From positions 1 to 64,000 of the forward strand of contig CAICTM010000411.1 of assembly GCA_903772945.1 (NCBI GenBank): a stretch of 64,000 bases of DNA. Reading direction: 5' to 3'. How positions within the stretch are numbered: the stretch's first letter is position 1; each line of letters opens with the position of its first letter. The position numbers were made by a program, and so were the translations under genes. This stretch comes from Seminavis robusta (taxonomy: Eukaryota; Bacillariophyta; Bacillariophyceae; Naviculales; Naviculaceae). The notes below the pieces were generated by a model. The model worked only from the letters and a program-made list of their open reading frames with translations, had not been told where the DNA came from and did no database searches. Of this stretch, positions 54,387 through 64,000 are shown piece by piece.

Positions 54387-55835
54387 ATGGACATGGTTGC
54401 GTTAGCCCTGTCGGGTGACACTGCTGTTGCCGGGAAATCCACGCATACTTCGATTACGGCAGACGATGAGGAGGAGGACTCTTCCGATTCGGAATACGAC
54501 GAAGACTTGACGAATTCCAACAAAGACAACAATGACGAGGACGATAGCAGCAGCAGCGATGGATCCAGCAGTAGTAGTGGGAGCAGTGGCGGATACGCGA
54601 CGACGGACAGTGAAAGCTGCTGCAGTGGCTACATGGACGCCATTAGTCGAGAGATGGAAGAGATGAATCGCAGTCGTCGAGACTCGATAAGACAGAGTCT
54701 TCGGCGATCATCGTTGAGTGCTTTGGATACTCTCAAAGGAATGGATGCTCCGAGTACCGGTACGACAAACAACAAACGAGAAGATTTAAAGTGCCAAAAT
54801 TTAATGCAGCAAGCGCAAGATCGATCCCAGCGATTTCTTTTACACCGCATGAGCAGCACCAAGGCCACGTCCTACGTGCAGGACAAACCCAGCACCAATG
54901 CCAACATCCCCCAGATTCCGCCCTTTGCCGGCAACGGCGCAACTACCGTCGTCCACAATAGTAACAATGACACTGGTAATGAAAGCAGCAACGATGCCAC
55001 CATTATCCGCCGACGATCCACGGGAGATTTGTTGGACGAAAGCAGTAAACAGAATCCGCAGAGTCCACAAGAATGCCTGCAAGAGTTGCTCCGGGGCGTC
55101 AGTAGTCCCGTGGAATTCCTCACAACCGAGTATTGGGACAAACAGTACTTTTGCGCCATTACGCCCGCTCGGATGCAACGCTATCATGCCAAGGTTGCCC
55201 GGGCCGTGCGAGGACAAGATATCGAGACGTTACGCACCATTGTGAAAGGCAACGCGAGTCCAAACATTTTGGATGCCTGCAACTCCCAAGGAGAATCGCT
55301 CGTCCATTTGGCATGTCGACGACGCAACACCGACTTGCTCAAATTCTTGGTCCATGAAGCGGGTGTGTCGGTCCGCGTCCGAGATGATTGGGGCAAGAGT
55401 CCCCTTCACGAACAATGTTGGAATGGACGTCCCAGTTTTAGCAAGGGCAAACTACTCAGTAACCAGGCAGAAGCTACTACCGGTGCGCTTCCAACATCAC
55501 CCTATTACTACTATCATCCTACGAATCCAGAGAGCAATTCCTACTTTGATGCCGTCAAACTCCTTATTGATCTGGCACCGGAATTGCTCTTTGCACGAGA
55601 CCGACGGGGCTTTGTACCCTTTCAGTACATTCCCAAAGATTCCTGGCCCGAATGGAATACCTTTCTGGCGCAGCATCGCGTATGGATACGATGCAAAGTA
55701 CAGTTCATTGGATATGCCCGCAGTCGCGACAAACTCAAAAAGACACTCGAGTTGGCCGAAGCGACCTTGAAGGGGATCTCACGAAGTGCTAATACTAGTC
55801 CTACTGGTACTGGACCTACCGCCATGACGCAATAG
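54387..55835 (+). CDS. Ankyrin-repeat protein
   Basis: 482 residues from the ATG at 54387, chosen for its ACCATGG context over an in-frame ATG at 54288. The N-terminal third is acidic and Ser-rich (DDEEEDSSDSEYDEDL). A basic helix with the motif RQSLRRSSLSALDTL follows. Residues ~270-430 carry ankyrin repeats: RGQDIETLRTIVKGNAS, NSQGESLVHLACRRRNTDLLKFLVHEAG, VRDDWGKSPLHEQCW, and DAVKLLIDLAPELLFARDRRGFVPF, with an insertion before the last. The arrangement (TEYWD ... ARMQRYHAKVARAVR before the repeats) is a pattern I associate with stramenopile ankyrin proteins of unknown role. Probably a cytosolic or nuclear adaptor; RRSSLS is a basophilic phosphorylation-type site. Confidence 0.88.
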   Translation: MDMVALALSGDTAVAGKSTHTSITADDEEEDSSDSEYDEDLTNSNKDNNDEDDSSSSDGSSSSSGSSGGYATTDSESCCSGYMDAISREMEEMNRSRRDSIRQSLRRSSLSALDTLKGMDAPSTGTTNNKREDLKCQNLMQQAQDRSQRFLLHRMSSTKATSYVQDKPSTNANIPQIPPFAGNGATTVVHNSNNDTGNESSNDATIIRRRSTGDLLDESSKQNPQSPQECLQELLRGVSSPVEFLTTEYWDKQYFCAITPARMQRYHAKVARAVRGQDIETLRTIVKGNASPNILDACNSQGESLVHLACRRRNTDLLKFLVHEAGVSVRVRDDWGKSPLHEQCWNGRPSFSKGKLLSNQAEATTGALPTSPYYYYHPTNPESNSYFDAVKLLIDLAPELLFARDRRGFVPFQYIPKDSWPEWNTFLAQHRVWIRCKVQFIGYARSRDKLKKTLELAEATLKGISRSANTSPTGTGPTAMTQ

Positions 55836-56135
55836 GCATTGACAAGCAAGCTACGTACTCCGCCATTGCCTCTTCACGGCAGAGAAACCACACATCATTC
55901 AGAAATCTAGACGAGACACGAACCAATGCCTAGCCTAAACAACAGTCACCACTACAGCTACCAATAACTGTAGTAGACTGATTGCTATTAATAACTTTCA
56001 CTCAAACTATTGTGTTTGGCGGTACTACTCTTTTATGGTGCATCTGATGTTGCTATAGTTTAGTCTCAATCTGTTTCTGGCTGGTTGACTCTTCTTTGGT
56101 TGTTTCTTTTTGAGAATGCATGTTGCGGTAGCTAG
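55836..56135. other. Intergenic spacer between convergent genes
   Basis: 300 bases, A/T-rich, with CTACAGTTATT and similar runs; nothing else seen. Confidence 0.4.
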
Positions 56136-57182
56136 CTACACTCTGGTTCCTTTGCCTTGCTTGTTATGCTCGGCACTCATGGTCGCCTTTACCGCCGCAA
56201 CAGCCGATGCCGAGGCAATGGCTGCCACGAGATTGATATCCACATCATCATGGGCCAGGCTGGACTGTTCCGCCTGCTGCTGCAAAAAGACTGCCTCGAC
56301 CGCAGCCGCCGCAGCATTGGCGGCAATCGCACAGACATGTTCTAACTTGTTATTGTTGTGCTTGTCATTCTTTTTCACGGCTGTGGTTCGACTCTTTTGC
56401 TTGGACGACGAGTGGTCCTTGGTCTTGGTGGTCTTCTTGGTGTCTTTGGTCTTCTTGGTGTCTTTGGTGGTTTTGCGTTCTTTCTTGGTCTTGGCGGTCG
56501 CTCGGCTGCTATTGGGGCTGCTATATCGAGGAGGACTCTTCTTGTGTGCCGTTTCTTCTTCGTCCCGCAACATATCGAGAGAGTAGTTGGGGTGGTTCTT
56601 GGACTTGGTCTTGGCCTCCTTGCGAACTTGACGCTGGAATTCCTCGTGGCGAGCTTGACGTTGGAACTCCGCGGTACTAGTACGAGCACTCTTGGCATCC
56701 ATACTAACGATGGAATGACGGTGCAGATTCTTGGCACTTTTTCCTCGTGCCAATAGCTGACGCTTGGATTTGTTGTTGTTGGTGCGGTTGGAGGACGACG
56801 AGAAGTTTCCCAGATCGGTGGGGACACTATGGCTTTTGCTCATGCGAGGCCTTTGCTGTTGTCGTTGTTGCGACGCGAGGATGGGGCACGATACGGTACT
56901 AACGCGGTGGCAACTGTCCTCATCGCTGTCCTTGTTAGTCTCGGAGCTGTGACGGCGATCCTCTGCTCCCGTGACAGCAGCAGTGGTAGTAATGCTGCCC
57001 CTTGGGTGCGTTTGTGTTTGTGTTTGCGTTGGTCGTCGTCGTCTTGGTTTGAGACTGAGCAAATCGTCAGTGAGAGCGAATGGAGGAAAGGCGTCAAACT
57101 CAAAGTCCGATGGTTCCCTGTCAAGTTTTGCCTCTGTGACGCTTCGGGGTGACCTTGTGCCACGCTGAACGGGAGGAGCCAT
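56136..57182 (-). CDS. Basic low-complexity protein, unknown
   Basis: 348 residues, ATG at 57182. Mostly disordered: Arg/Gln/Thr-rich N-terminus, a NLHRHSIVSMDAKSARTSTA segment, a duplicated AEFQRQARHEEFQRQVR unit, and a Lys/Thr array (TKKTKDTKKTTKTKDH). It ends in an Ala-rich helix (CAIAANAAAAAVEAVFLQQQ ... ASAVAAVKAT). The Ala-rich helix and basic body resemble the protein at 60696-62441, its neighbour but one. No enzyme domain is present. A nucleic-acid or cytoskeletal role is possible but unsupported. It is divergent from the glutamate-receptor-like gene. Confidence 0.75.
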   Translation of the reverse strand: MAPPVQRGTRSPRSVTEAKLDREPSDFEFDAFPPFALTDDLLSLKPRRRRPTQTQTQTHPRGSITTTAAVTGAEDRRHSSETNKDSDEDSCHRVSTVSCPILASQQRQQQRPRMSKSHSVPTDLGNFSSSSNRTNNNKSKRQLLARGKSAKNLHRHSIVSMDAKSARTSTAEFQRQARHEEFQRQVRKEAKTKSKNHPNYSLDMLRDEEETAHKKSPPRYSSPNSSRATAKTKKERKTTKDTKKTKDTKKTTKTKDHSSSKQKSRTTAVKKNDKHNNNKLEHVCAIAANAAAAAVEAVFLQQQAEQSSLAHDDVDINLVAAIASASAVAAVKATMSAEHNKQGKGTRV

Positions 57183-57618
57183 GATGATGTATGTATGTGT
57201 TTCTGTTCTCTATACCTGTAGCTAAGCAAGCAACTTGACTGTTAGTTGATTGTTTTTGTGACGCGGTTGGGCTTGTGTGAGCCTTGGGAGCTGTGTGAGG
57301 TTTGGAATTGAATAGTGGTAGGTTGAAACATGACATTGGTCTTCCTCCAAGCTCCTAGCTAGAACCTACCGGTAATGGAACCGATTGCCTTCAGCTAAAA
57401 GAAGGCCGTGGATCTTCACTGTTGCTCCATTCCACGATGCATTCATGCTTGTTCCGATGACATCATCTACAGTGGAAAAATGGCTCAAAGGATTAATGAT
57501 TAACGTCTGTTAATGCTTTCTACTGCCAACAACACCATCCAATTCAGAACATGCAACCACAACACAAACAAGACGAGTCGAGTCTCGGTCTTCTATCGAT
57601 CATTGCTGAGAAAGAAGA
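57183..57618. other. Divergent promoter region
   Basis: 436 bases between two divergent starts. A CRE variant, TGACATCA, lies near 57457, and an ACCGGTAA word near 57368. No gene. Confidence 0.4.
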
Positions 57619-60340
57619 ATGAGGCTGATGGCTGTCTCTCGAGACCTCCCAGCTGCACTTCTTCTTCTTCTAGTAGTTCTGATTGGATTGTCATCATCAG
57701 TGTCAGCATTGAATGGCAATGGCACTACTATAGATAGAGACTTTGCAACTTTCCACGATGTTCCCTTTGCGCTGTCGACGGCGTTGATGGGCGTGGACGA
57801 CCACGACGATAGTGGCAGTCGTCGGCAAGACTTGTGCAGTCGCTACGAAGCGTATCGTCATGGCAATGTCACCTTACGCCACGCTCTACGGCAGATGCAA
57901 CTGCATGTCTTGATGCCCGAACGAGGCGATCGCTTCTTTCGCTACTCCAACACCACGGGCATTGCACAGTCTTACCCGGGCTTGACGGCCGATTTGATGG
58001 ACCGATTGGCCATACGAGCCGGATTTACATGGCGCCAATCGTTTGGGACATTGCCACAAGTTCCCACCTATTACAATTTGACGTACACGGAAATGCTATG
58101 GTGGGCCGTCAATACGTACGATATCGCGGTAGGCCGATACGATCGGTCGTTGGAACGCATGGAATTGGGGATCTCGTATATGGAACCCTTTTTTGATGGA
58201 TCCATTATTCTCTTGGATAAAATAGAAGCAACGGTGGGACTGGCACAATTGGCACAAGAGCGCGTCTATTTGGGCAACTGGCTGCGACCCTTTACACCCG
58301 ACGTCTGGGCACTGACATTGGTCACCATTGTGGTTTCGGCACTCATCTATCAGTTTATCGAATTCATCAATGGAGAACGACAAGCCCGATCCATGGGGCA
58401 GTGGATTATGGACAATCTATATCTCAGTGTACTCAGTGCGGCACAGAACTTTGAATATGCTCCCTCCACTGCAGCTGGAAGAATATTTGCTGTATCCATG
58501 ACCTTTTGGAGTCTGGTCATGGTATGTACCATTCAAGTTGAGACAATGCTGCCTGCAAGGTATCTTCACTTGTTCTTATTCCTTTTTTGTTTGTTTTGTG
58601 TATATACTATGTAGACGGCAACCTACACGGCCAATCTCGCATCTCTCTTTGTCGATGAAAACAAACCCGTTACGTCAATTTCCACCATGGAAGAAGCTGC
58701 CGCATTGCAAATTCCAATTTGCGTTCTGAGGGATACCAACATGGATATTCTCATTAAGCAACGATATCAAGGCGTCAATCGAATCCCAAAACTGTACGAA
58801 TTGGAAATGTACCAGGCATTGAATAATGGAGAATGTCAGCTACTGGCAGAAGCCAGAAGTAGTTGGGAGGAACTACAACATCGAAAGGCATACAATCCAG
58901 GTGAGTAATGATATGTATATGTATAGTATGCATCTTTGCTGCTCCATCTCACCATCATATACGGCATACTTACTTTTTCATGCATGGATACCAGACTGCG
59001 ATTTGAAATGGGTCGGACGAACGGTACAAGGAGTCAAATCGGGATTTGCCGTCAAGGCAGATGTAGGATACAAATGCACCAGTCTTATACGAGATGTTTT
59101 CAATCTACACATTCATGAAATGGAACGCAATGGCGAACTGGATGATGTATGGAAAATGCATGAATCGCAAATTAAGGACGCCAATTGCAATGATGCCCTG
59201 GATTTCGTGCACAAACAAGAAGACTATACCGGCACGGACGATCGACAGCGACAACGACAATTAGGGGGGTATGATTCTTACTGGAACAGTGACAACGACA
59301 AAAAGAAGAAGAAGTCACAACAATCCAGCCGGCGCAAATTAGAAGGTGGTGCTGCGGGTTCTTTTGGAGGCAAAAATGGAGGAAATGACGAGAATACCAA
59401 TTCACTGACGCTACGGCAAATGGCTGGTACGTTTGTCTTTCACTATGGCATGATGTTTTTGGCCATGGTCACCTGTGTGGCCGCTCCGTTTTGGCGGAAA
59501 TTGGAAAAATCCCTTGGGTGGGCGCAGCCAGAACAGGTCATTGTACGATCTCATGGACCGATGGTGGGATCGCCGCCCAAACGGACGTCGAGCATTAATG
59601 GTGAAAACCGGAAAAGTTGGGGCATCAACACGTACGTCATGCCGCAAGAATTGGCTCCCTTGGACGAGCAGAGTTTGAGCAATCCTAATTGCGCGGAAAA
59701 AAGAAAGGGTGATCTCGACAATTTACAAAAGCAATTGACGGCGGATTTGCAAGCACAAAGAGAACACACGGAACGAAAGTTGGACGATCACATGGGCATG
59801 GTCGTCATGGTTCTCAACGAAGTGAGAAAGCAGAACAGGCAACTGCAAAATCAGGTCCAGGTCGTCGCCAGACAAAACGTTCAACTCCAGGACCAGTTGG
59901 AGGACTTGAAAAGGACCAACAACAGCACACAATCAAACAGTTTGTTGCAGCCAGACATCATGGCAGGTGACACGAAGGCAACAACGAGTCTGGCAACCAA
60001 GAGCAGAAAACAGAGCATTCAACTGCAGGATCTGTCAGAGGACATAGCACGAGACAACAAACAAAGGCAAAGTCGAGTACGTGTGTCAGAGCAAAAGAAG
60101 CCATCTACGAATCTGACGAGAAGAAATCAGAGCAGTCAACTACAGAATCAGTCGGAGGCACTAATCAAAGACGGCCGAGTTCATGACACGTCAGAGCAAA
60201 AGAAGGCGTCCAGAAAACAACAACCAGTCGCACTGTCATCGGCAGCCCAGCAGCAGCAGCATAACGGTTACGTTCCTTCCAAGCACATCATCGATTTTCT
60301 ACGTCGACACCAGTTGGAATTCGAGCAAGAACTGGCATGA
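57619..60340 (+). CDS. Ionotropic glutamate receptor-like channel
   Basis: Three exons, 57619-58521, 58615-58900 and 58995-60340 (introns 93 and 94 nt), give 844 residues. The signal peptide is LPAALLLLLVVLIGLSSSVSA. Ligand-binding lobe S1 (~75-215: GLTADLMDRLAIRAGF ... YDIAVGRYDRSLERM) is followed by M1 (WALTLVTIVVSALIY), a pore-loop region and M3. M3 ends across the first splice in SLVM|TATYTANLASLF, matching the SYTANLAAF gate motif of the family. Lobe S2 follows (GVKSGFAVKADVGY), then M4 (FVFHYGMMFLAMVTCVAAPF). There is no N-terminal ATD, as in prokaryotic GluR0. The long cytosolic tail is Gln/Lys-rich coiled coil (RQLQNQVQVVARQNVQLQDQ). Probably a plasma-membrane cation channel gated by an amino acid; ligand unknown. 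Confidence 0.88.
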
Positions 60341-60695
60341 GTTGAATTGGTGGACATGCTAAACGGCATACCAAGAAAGGCACCACGAGAGCCCGGAGCT
60401 GCACAAGATGCTGATTCAGTCCCGACGGAACTTGGAAGGCTCTGCAGGAACACAACAGAGTGAGTTCGAAGGCCAACGCGAAAGGTGGGAAGAGCCGAAC
60501 ATGCATGGCAATTCAATGCCTGGCTAGGAACCGGGGTACATCCATCCGCGAGCAAGGATTAGGCATCCAAGTAGCTACACACTGCTATATAGCATGGGAA
60601 GGTTTCGATTGAGCATCTATGAATCATTTAGCGTACTAGAAGAGAGGGACAACACTTCCACCCCGTCTTCATTTGTGGGATATTGCAGGGCGGGC
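60341..60695. other. Intergenic spacer between convergent genes
   Basis: 355 bases with no supported gene; it holds both 3' ends. Confidence 0.4.
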
Positions 60696-62441
60696 TCACT
60701 GATTCCATACATCCTCCGAAAATTGGTCCCACGTATCAACACGAGACGTGGTTTGGGGTGTTGCACTACTTGGCGTTGCCTTTGATAAGAGTCGCTTGAG
60801 CCTTTGGTTTTCTTTCGTCAAGGCTGCGTTTTCCCACGTCAGTTTCTCAATGAGGGCGTTCCGCTCCAGCTCCTGCACGATGGACGAACTGGTTGACCCT
60901 TCACCTTGACCTTGGAGAGAGAAGGAGGATAGAGATATCCCTTGTCCTTGGAGAGGTAAGGAGGACAGAGCCGCAGCCGCAGAAGCAGCGGCTGTTGCTG
61001 CCGCGGATAACGCAGCTGCCAACGCCGCCGTGGAGTTGTCCCCTTGGCCGTGTGTACTCGTCGTCGTCGTGCTGATGGTGGAGGCGGACGATAAGCTGTC
61101 GAGGTGCGGCTGTGCTGCCAACAGGGCTGCCACCGACGCAGATGCTGCTTGCTGTGCTGCTTTGGTCAAAGAGTGGGGTTCATCCTGGGACACCTGGGTG
61201 CTCGTTGCCACTTCAATTATTTGTCTGCTGCAATGCTCGGTTGTGATGCTGGGCAGTGTGGAGTCGACTGTGGGAGCCGTTATCACCGACTCGTGCGAAG
61301 CTTGTTTTGGGTATCGTCGTTGGGCTTCCAAAAAGCTCAAGCTGGGAGTCCAGCCGTGTTGCTTCTTAGCAGGATTGGATTGGGGTGCTTTGCCTTTTCC
61401 TGTGTGTCTGTCTCTTTGAGCCGACATGCCCTTTGGGCTTTTTGGGCCTACGGTAGACGCTTGGTTGCTTGGTGGTTCGGAGACCACAATGGCTTCCGTA
61501 CTCTCTTTGGCGTCGTTCTTGGATTCTAGAGCACTTAAACTAGCCCTTCTGCTTGGGCGTCGTTGGAGATATCGGCCATTTTGTAGTTCTCTCCTGCCTC
61601 TGCTTTCTTTGTTTCTGGCCCGGGCTTCTTTGTTTCTGGCCCCAGGTTCTTTCTTGCGTGCCCCAACTTTTTGGTCAGCGGCTCTCCCACCGCGCTGTAC
61701 TCTCTGACCGGGAACCCGTTGTTGGCTTTGCCTGGTAATATCCAAACTGCCTGGCGGTGGCGATGATCTTCCGCTTATGCACGGGGTGCTTCCTCGCCTT
61801 GCCATATGATTTTGAATCTGCGACTGCTGCCTGGTTACTGGTAAGGAGCTAGCGCTGGAGCCTAGCCTGTGATTGACATCATGGCGAGTCTTCCTGGGGC
61901 GGCTGTCACTATTATGGAGGGGCCCTTTCTTACTTGGTTTTGTGCTCCTTTTTAGTTTCTCTTGCTGACTCCTTTGCTGACTCCTTTTTGCATGATGGTT
62001 GGTTCTGGAAACCTCTGCTCGATGGGTGTGAGCTCTCTTCGTCCTAATGTGCTTTACCTCGCTCTCTTGAGAAAACGTGCTCATGCTTTCGTTGAAATCA
62101 TCCGAGCATGAATCGTTGTTGCTGTCGCCAGACTCATCGCTGCAGGAATCAGCGCAATCACCGAGCATGCTATCGCGTTTCTGAGTCCTCCACAGTGCGG
62201 AGGATCCCACGGATACATTGAGTGGAAGCCTCGCAGGTCTCGCAGATCCCTTCTCCTCTGAGTTGATGTCTACTTCATAGGGAAACATGGTGGGCCAATT
62301 TGCTTGGGGTAACGGGGCGAAATCAATGTATCTCAAGCAAGGGCCTTCGTCCGATGAAGAGGAAGAATCGTCCTCATCTGCCCCAGATACTGGGGCCAGC
62401 TTCTTTCCGTTTTCCGCTCCCATTGCCTTTCTTGCGTGCAT
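60696..62441 (-). CDS. Disordered protein with Ala-rich helix and coiled coil
   Basis: 581 residues, ATG at 62441. The acidic Ser-rich start (DEDDSSSSSDEG) is followed by a short ordered block (CLRYIDFAPLPQANWPTMFP), a very basic Arg/Lys/Gln region with degenerate units (ARKKEPGARNKEARARNKES), and the motif RRPSRRASLSALESK. Later come an Ala/Ser-rich helix (AALAAALSAAATAAASAAAA), duplicated LPLQGQGISLSSFSLQGQG units, and a C-terminal leucine-zipper-like coil (ALIEKLTWENAALTKENQRL). The last feature could dimerise it. No catalytic domain is present; function is unknown. It shares the RR-x-SLSAL motif with the ankyrin protein and composition with 56136-57182. Confidence 0.8.
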   Translation of the reverse strand: MHARKAMGAENGKKLAPVSGADEDDSSSSSDEGPCLRYIDFAPLPQANWPTMFPYEVDINSEEKGSARPARLPLNVSVGSSALWRTQKRDSMLGDCADSCSDESGDSNNDSCSDDFNESMSTFSQESEVKHIRTKRAHTHRAEVSRTNHHAKRSQQRSQQEKLKRSTKPSKKGPLHNSDSRPRKTRHDVNHRLGSSASSLPVTRQQSQIQNHMARRGSTPCISGRSSPPPGSLDITRQSQQRVPGQRVQRGGRAADQKVGARKKEPGARNKEARARNKESRGRRELQNGRYLQRRPSRRASLSALESKNDAKESTEAIVVSEPPSNQASTVGPKSPKGMSAQRDRHTGKGKAPQSNPAKKQHGWTPSLSFLEAQRRYPKQASHESVITAPTVDSTLPSITTEHCSRQIIEVATSTQVSQDEPHSLTKAAQQAASASVAALLAAQPHLDSLSSASTISTTTTSTHGQGDNSTAALAAALSAAATAAASAAAALSSLPLQGQGISLSSFSLQGQGEGSTSSSIVQELERNALIEKLTWENAALTKENQRLKRLLSKATPSSATPQTTSRVDTWDQFSEDVWNQ

Positions 62442-64000
62442 GCAACAGGTGTGCTGTGTCCTTTATTGTTGTGGCTGTGTGCCGAATGAACTCACAGGCA
62501 AGATCTGCTGCTCCAAGGCTCCAAGCTACCGATTGCTACTGGTACCAGTGAGCGCACGTCCCAGCCAAAAAGTGAGGGTTCGTGTATTCGTAACCACGAC
62601 ACAGAATGATACTGGGACACTAGGACGGCCGCCTAAACTGACCAGGTCGAACTCCAAGACTCGACGGCAGTAGAATTTATAACAAGCGGTGCCTTCAGAA
62701 ACCAGCCATTTTGGAAAGTTCAAGCTTTGCCTAAGAGTTGGTTCGTCCTGAGAATCACCTGTTCGCCTTGATCTCTGTTCATTCGATTCTTGATGCCACA
62801 GTGCACGGTGGAAATACATGTACATAGTTGGTTGGCATTGTTTTGCAGCCCTGGTTGGTAGTACTATCCGGATACAGATGGGAATACGTCTTGAACTAAA
62901 GCGTTCCTTTGGTGACACCTCCAACTAGCTCGGTTCAAGTGCTGTGGCCACCTTCACCTCTGGCCAAACAGCCAATCACCGTCATTCAACCGCGAGATCC
63001 AGAGGGGGTAGCTACCGTAGCTAGCTAGATGCTTTGCACTGCTGCCTATCGCAAACCCCTCCAACTGAGTGGCATTTCTCACAGCTTGAATCCCTACTCT
63101 AGTGCAACACATTCCTAAACCCCAATCAAACTTCCCTAGCTAAACTTTTTTTGCCGGCCCTGCGGAGTCCCTCGTCTGATGCCCCCACCATCCCTAATCC
63201 CTCGAAGATATGGGAGGATCTGATGAGTGAGTGTACTGTGAGTGGTCGTTGGAACAAGCTAAACACCCACACCTGCTGGAGAACAGTCAGACTCGGAAGG
63301 CGATCTCTAACTTTAGAAATCATTGAAGGAAATAGTGCACTTGAAGGTCATGCTCACAAGCTCACGCAGCCCTTCGGGCTTTGGATGTGAGGGAGCCTAA
63401 ACCATCAGAGCTGGTCCAGTAACGATGGTTGCGCGTGACTTTACTCATCGGCATCCATCAAATTCTCACCACAACAATACCAAAGTTAGTTGATCTTTTG
63501 GGAAGAGTCTATTCTGAGGCAATCGCTTTTGATATTGATCTATCAAAGGGGGGCCATACTGGCATTATTTTGTACTGTACCGAGATTGGATCTCCTCATT
63601 CAGCATTGATGACACTTGGACTGGAACGCCAATCATTCAATTATTCAATGATAGAGTCACGGCCTTTACTAGCTTCCGTTTGGACACTTGAATAAAAACC
63701 ATGCCAGTAGATTGTTTGGTATACTATTCATCCATCATGATGCATCCCAAGAACCACTATTCAATCTATCTACCAATTGACTGGCAAAGGTTCGATTGTC
63801 ATATTGTTGTCTTGGTTTGCCCCGTTCTTCGCTCGTTGTTTGAACGAGTTGCACCGTGGGAGCGACTTTTCTTAAAAAGAAAAAGTTGGGTTCTTGAATG
63901 ATTTCATCGAGCCGGTGGGAGTGCAACTCTTGGTAGAGACAGGGAGATCCTTTTTGACACGGATTCTTGGCAAATTGAGGAGCATGCAGGACGGGTGGTT
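62442..64000. other. Right-end region without a confident gene
   Basis: 1.56 kb. A plus frame at 63429-63695 (PKLVDLLGRVYSEAIAFDID ... GGHTGIILYCTEIG) reads somewhat protein-like but has no recognised family and might belong to a gene continuing beyond the window. A minus frame at 62526-62924 has no domain. TAGCTAGCTAG occurs near 63018. Confidence 0.35.

Noticed and set aside
62526-62924. Minus-strand 132-residue frame
   Set aside because: No domain, weak composition, lies upstream of another gene's start.
63429-63695. Plus-strand protein-like frame near the right edge
   Set aside because: Reads plausibly but no family could be named and no start or splice context supports it; it could be part of an element or gene outside the window.

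Overview
The window looks like nuclear DNA from a diatom, probably a raphid pennate such as Seminavis (genus inferred, not proven). The strongest evidence is a fucoxanthin-chlorophyll a/c protein with an ASA|F plastid-import motif (39350-39937). Supporting signs are short spliceosomal introns (52-213 nt, GTACGT/GTAAGT/GTGAGT donors), a Cys-rich plus VWD/GDPH-like secreted protein of the diatom-adhesive kind, and genes scattered on both strands with no operons. All exon models below were read by eye from splice sites and reading frame; none has transcript support.

Left part, 1-20 kb. It starts with a partial RusA-like resolvase gene, a MULE-type transposase and an unknown companion gene (1-6571). 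Housekeeping genes follow: a Ykt6 SNARE, a C2-domain protein, a carnitine/choline acyltransferase, a coiled-coil protein whose frame is disturbed, a 2OG-Fe(II) oxygenase-like protein and a secreted histidine phosphatase with CRE-like sites upstream.

Mobile part, 20.6-36.9 kb. A 5175-bp PIF/Harbinger-like transposon is complete at both ends, with perfect 29-bp inverted repeats and a CTG target duplication. It carries a DDE transposase and two accessory genes. A decayed paralogue of the HET-like/TPR family follows, then a RanBP2-finger/NSF-N protein. Next is a large four-exon gene encoding a zinc motif and two kinase-like domains that lack different catalytic residues. A retroelement fossil and a 490-bp TIR element (MITE) lie beyond it; the MITE sits against the stop codon of a membrane protein gene.

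Right part, 37-64 kb, is rich in sensing and surface genes: an LRR secreted protein, an intact HET-like/TPR protein, a single-pass receptor (PhnD-like ectodomain, TKL kinase, degenerate class III cyclase), the candidate adhesive protein, an ankyrin protein and an ionotropic-glutamate-receptor-like channel. Two Ser/Lys/Ala-rich proteins of unknown role complete it.

The most notable candidates are the dual pseudokinase-like protein, the PhnD-kinase-cyclase receptor with cyclase residues lost, the HET-like/TPR family present as one intact and one decayed copy, and the intact Harbinger element with its unusual accessory proteins. No tRNA, rRNA or CRISPR array was recognised.
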